Assembly (NCBI GenBank): GCA_018662925.1 | Contig: JABJFC010000022.1 | Coordinates: 1-37,307, forward strand | Direction: 5' to 3' | Origin: Alphaproteobacteria bacterium | Lineage (GTDB): Bacteria > Pseudomonadota > Alphaproteobacteria > 16-39-46 > JABJFC01 | Length of the DNA stretch: 37,307 nucleotides | Shown here: one piece after another, positions 36,630-37,307 of the stretch | How positions within the stretch are numbered: position 1 is the first letter of the stretch | Layout of the letters: every line of letters starts with the position of its first letter | Program-made: the position numbers and the translations under genes | The notes under the pieces: generated by a model | Told to the model about the DNA's origin: nothing | Databases searched by the model: none | Seen by the model: the letters and a program-made list of their open reading frames with translations, nothing else

Positions 36630-36714
36630 CCGTCTTCCCGGAGCCTAGGAACTCTAAATGAGCCGGCGTCTTAAGCCGGTGAGTCGTAGAGTGAGTTGGC
36701 ATCGCGGGATCCAT
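36630..36714 (+). repeat. Dispersed repeat element B, copy 3 (complete)
   Basis: An 85-bp unit from CCGTCTTCCCGGAGCCTAGG to CGCGGGATCCAT, with inner hairpin GCCGGC-gtcttaa-GCCGGT. Here B precedes A, so the BamHI-site ends face each other, the reverse of clusters 1 and 2. Confidence 0.85.
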
Positions 36715-36812
36715 AGCGCAGGAATCAGGAAACAGGGATCGGAGTTCAGATATAATCGTTGCGACATGGCACTTATCTGTTCTCTGAAGTCTGTCCTCTG
36801 TTCTCTGTTTTT

Positions 36813-36888
36813 ATGGATCCCGCGCTCATAAGGAATTCTAGGGGCGCGCCTGCGGCTTGCCAAGAATTCCTAATGGCCGGGAAGACGA
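36813..36888 (+). repeat. Dispersed repeat element A, copy 4 (complete)
   Basis: A 76-bp unit starting ATGGATCCCGCGCTCATAAG and ending GGCCGGGAAGACGA. Compared with 23636-23711 it differs at only a few positions, while its CCAAGAATTCCTAATGG arm pairs better with the 5' AAGGAATTCT arm. Confidence 0.85.
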
Positions 36889-36902
36889 TGCTTGGGCTGG
36901 GA

Positions 36903-36951
36903 TAGGGCGCACCTACGGCTTGCCAATGATTCCTAATGGCCGGGAAGACGG
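36903..36951 (+). repeat. Element A, shortened copy 5
   Basis: TAGGGCGCACCTACGGCTTG to CCGGGAAGACGG: the 3' two-thirds of element A, without the GGATCC end and the first hairpin arm. It follows the complete copy in tandem. Confidence 0.75.
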
Positions 36952-36971
36952 CATTAGAGCATTGGATAGAT

Positions 36972-37004
36972 GCTTGCCAAGAATTCCTAATGCATGGAAT
37001 GACA
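36972..37004 (+). repeat. Element A, remnant copy 6
   Basis: GCTTGCCAAGAATTCCTAAT followed by GCATGGAATGACAC: only the last third of element A, with a diverged end. The three tandem A copies here become shorter from left to right. Confidence 0.6.
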
Positions 37005-37054
37005 CGACGAAGGTGGTTTTTCCGTAGTACTACTTGTGGAAAGACATCTCACGT

Positions 37055-37095
37055 CGTCGTAGCGGCTTCTCCGGTCGTAGCGAAGCGTAGACGGA
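37055..37095 (+). repeat. Dispersed repeat element C, copy 3
   Basis: CGTCGTAGCGGCTTCTCCGG to GAAGCGTAGACGGA, related to 742-790 with changes in the middle. TCCG and CGGA arms can pair. Confidence 0.6.
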
Positions 37096-37238
37096 ATCGA
37101 AATCAGATAAGTTGGCAAGCTCTATTGTACTTAAACATTAAGGATAAGACTCGTTTATTAATTTCAACAGATGACCCTAGATCCGAGATAGAGAAACAAA
37201 AAAGCTCTGAGTACGAGGAAATAGCTGGAAAAGGAGAG

Positions 37239-37279
37239 AAAAAGGGTTACACTCTTTAGGTGAAAACGTAACCCCTTCT
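37239..37279 (-). terminator. Terminator-like hairpin
   Basis: On the minus strand GGGTTAC and GTAACCC pair (37274-37268 with 37250-37244) and are followed by TTTTTCTCTCC. This has the shape of an intrinsic terminator for a minus-strand gene lying beyond the right edge, although the loop of 17 bases is long. Confidence 0.4.
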
Positions 37280-37307
37280 TAAGAAATATTATTATGAAGC
37301 TAGCATC

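Larger units (their letters stand above)
36427..37307. other. Repeat cluster 3 (non-coding)
   Basis: I find no convincing gene here. After an AT-rich leader of rnj come a polypurine repeat tract, a complete B element, a pyrimidine-rich stretch, a complete A element with two progressively shorter A copies, and a C element. Bases 37096-37238 show nothing recognisable; a terminator-like hairpin follows. A frame from 36936 to 37259 is open but runs mostly through repeats and resembles no protein family. Confidence 0.65.

Noticed and set aside
36936-37259. A 107-codon open frame at the right end.
   Set aside because: Its first half runs through repeat elements A and C, it resembles no family and its end falls inside a hairpin loop.

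Overview
The window looks like a chromosomal segment of an alphaproteobacterium. The gene order coxB-coxA-ctaB-(coxF)-ctaG-coxC is the alphaproteobacterial aa3 oxidase layout. The rnj-mce-DUF1467 block and a short RNase E/G homologue also fit alphaproteobacteria. HemF ends right after the SLPP motif, as in Rickettsia. Dispersed palindromic repeats, nucleoside uptake and salvage genes and a toxin-antitoxin pair suggest a host-associated lineage, possibly near Holosporales or Rickettsiales. That placement is inference; no rRNA gene is present to test it.

Layout. 1-323: a LuxR-type DNA-binding fragment carrying a perfect inverted repeat. 324-815: first cluster of short mosaic repeats (elements A, B and C, names used only here). 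816-2151 (minus): trmL-hemF. 2196-3287 (plus): an RNase E/G-family gene. 3295-11586 (minus): the cytochrome c oxidase operon, coxB-coxA-ctaB-coxF-ctaG-coxC, with two foreign genes inside it: an MFS transporter between ctaB and coxF, and a YejA-like peptide-binding protein between ctaG and coxC. The small coxF gene (44 codons with the stop) is easy to miss. 11711-21757 (plus): tldD, lysS, then a tightly packed lipid A Ara4N locus (arnT, arnE-like, arnB, arnC, arnA formyltransferase, arnA decarboxylase, arnD), in which the two halves of ArnA are separate genes. 21776-23442 (minus): ribokinase and an AbrB-type antitoxin/PIN toxin pair. 23467-24083: second repeat cluster. 24084-25874 (minus): a large orphan gene for a predicted exported protein whose C-terminus resembles a HicA toxin domain. 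26041-28397 (minus): rmuC-GNAT-P-loop kinase operon. 28497-32798 (plus): nupC-like transporter, pcrA/uvrD helicase, prmA. 32782-36426 (minus): tdk, tag, DUF1467, mce, rnj. 36427-37307: third repeat cluster and a terminator-like hairpin.

How it works together. The oxidase operon supplies heme O synthesis (CtaB), copper delivery (CtaG) and subunits I-III. HemF supplies the heme pathway. The arn genes encode almost everything needed to make UDP-Ara4N, flip it and attach it to lipid A, except Ugd. NupC, Tdk and ribokinase fit salvage of host nucleosides and ribose. The most unusual items are the repeat family with shared ends and unrelated cores, the exported HicA-like protein next to one of its clusters, and the two cargo genes inside the oxidase operon.
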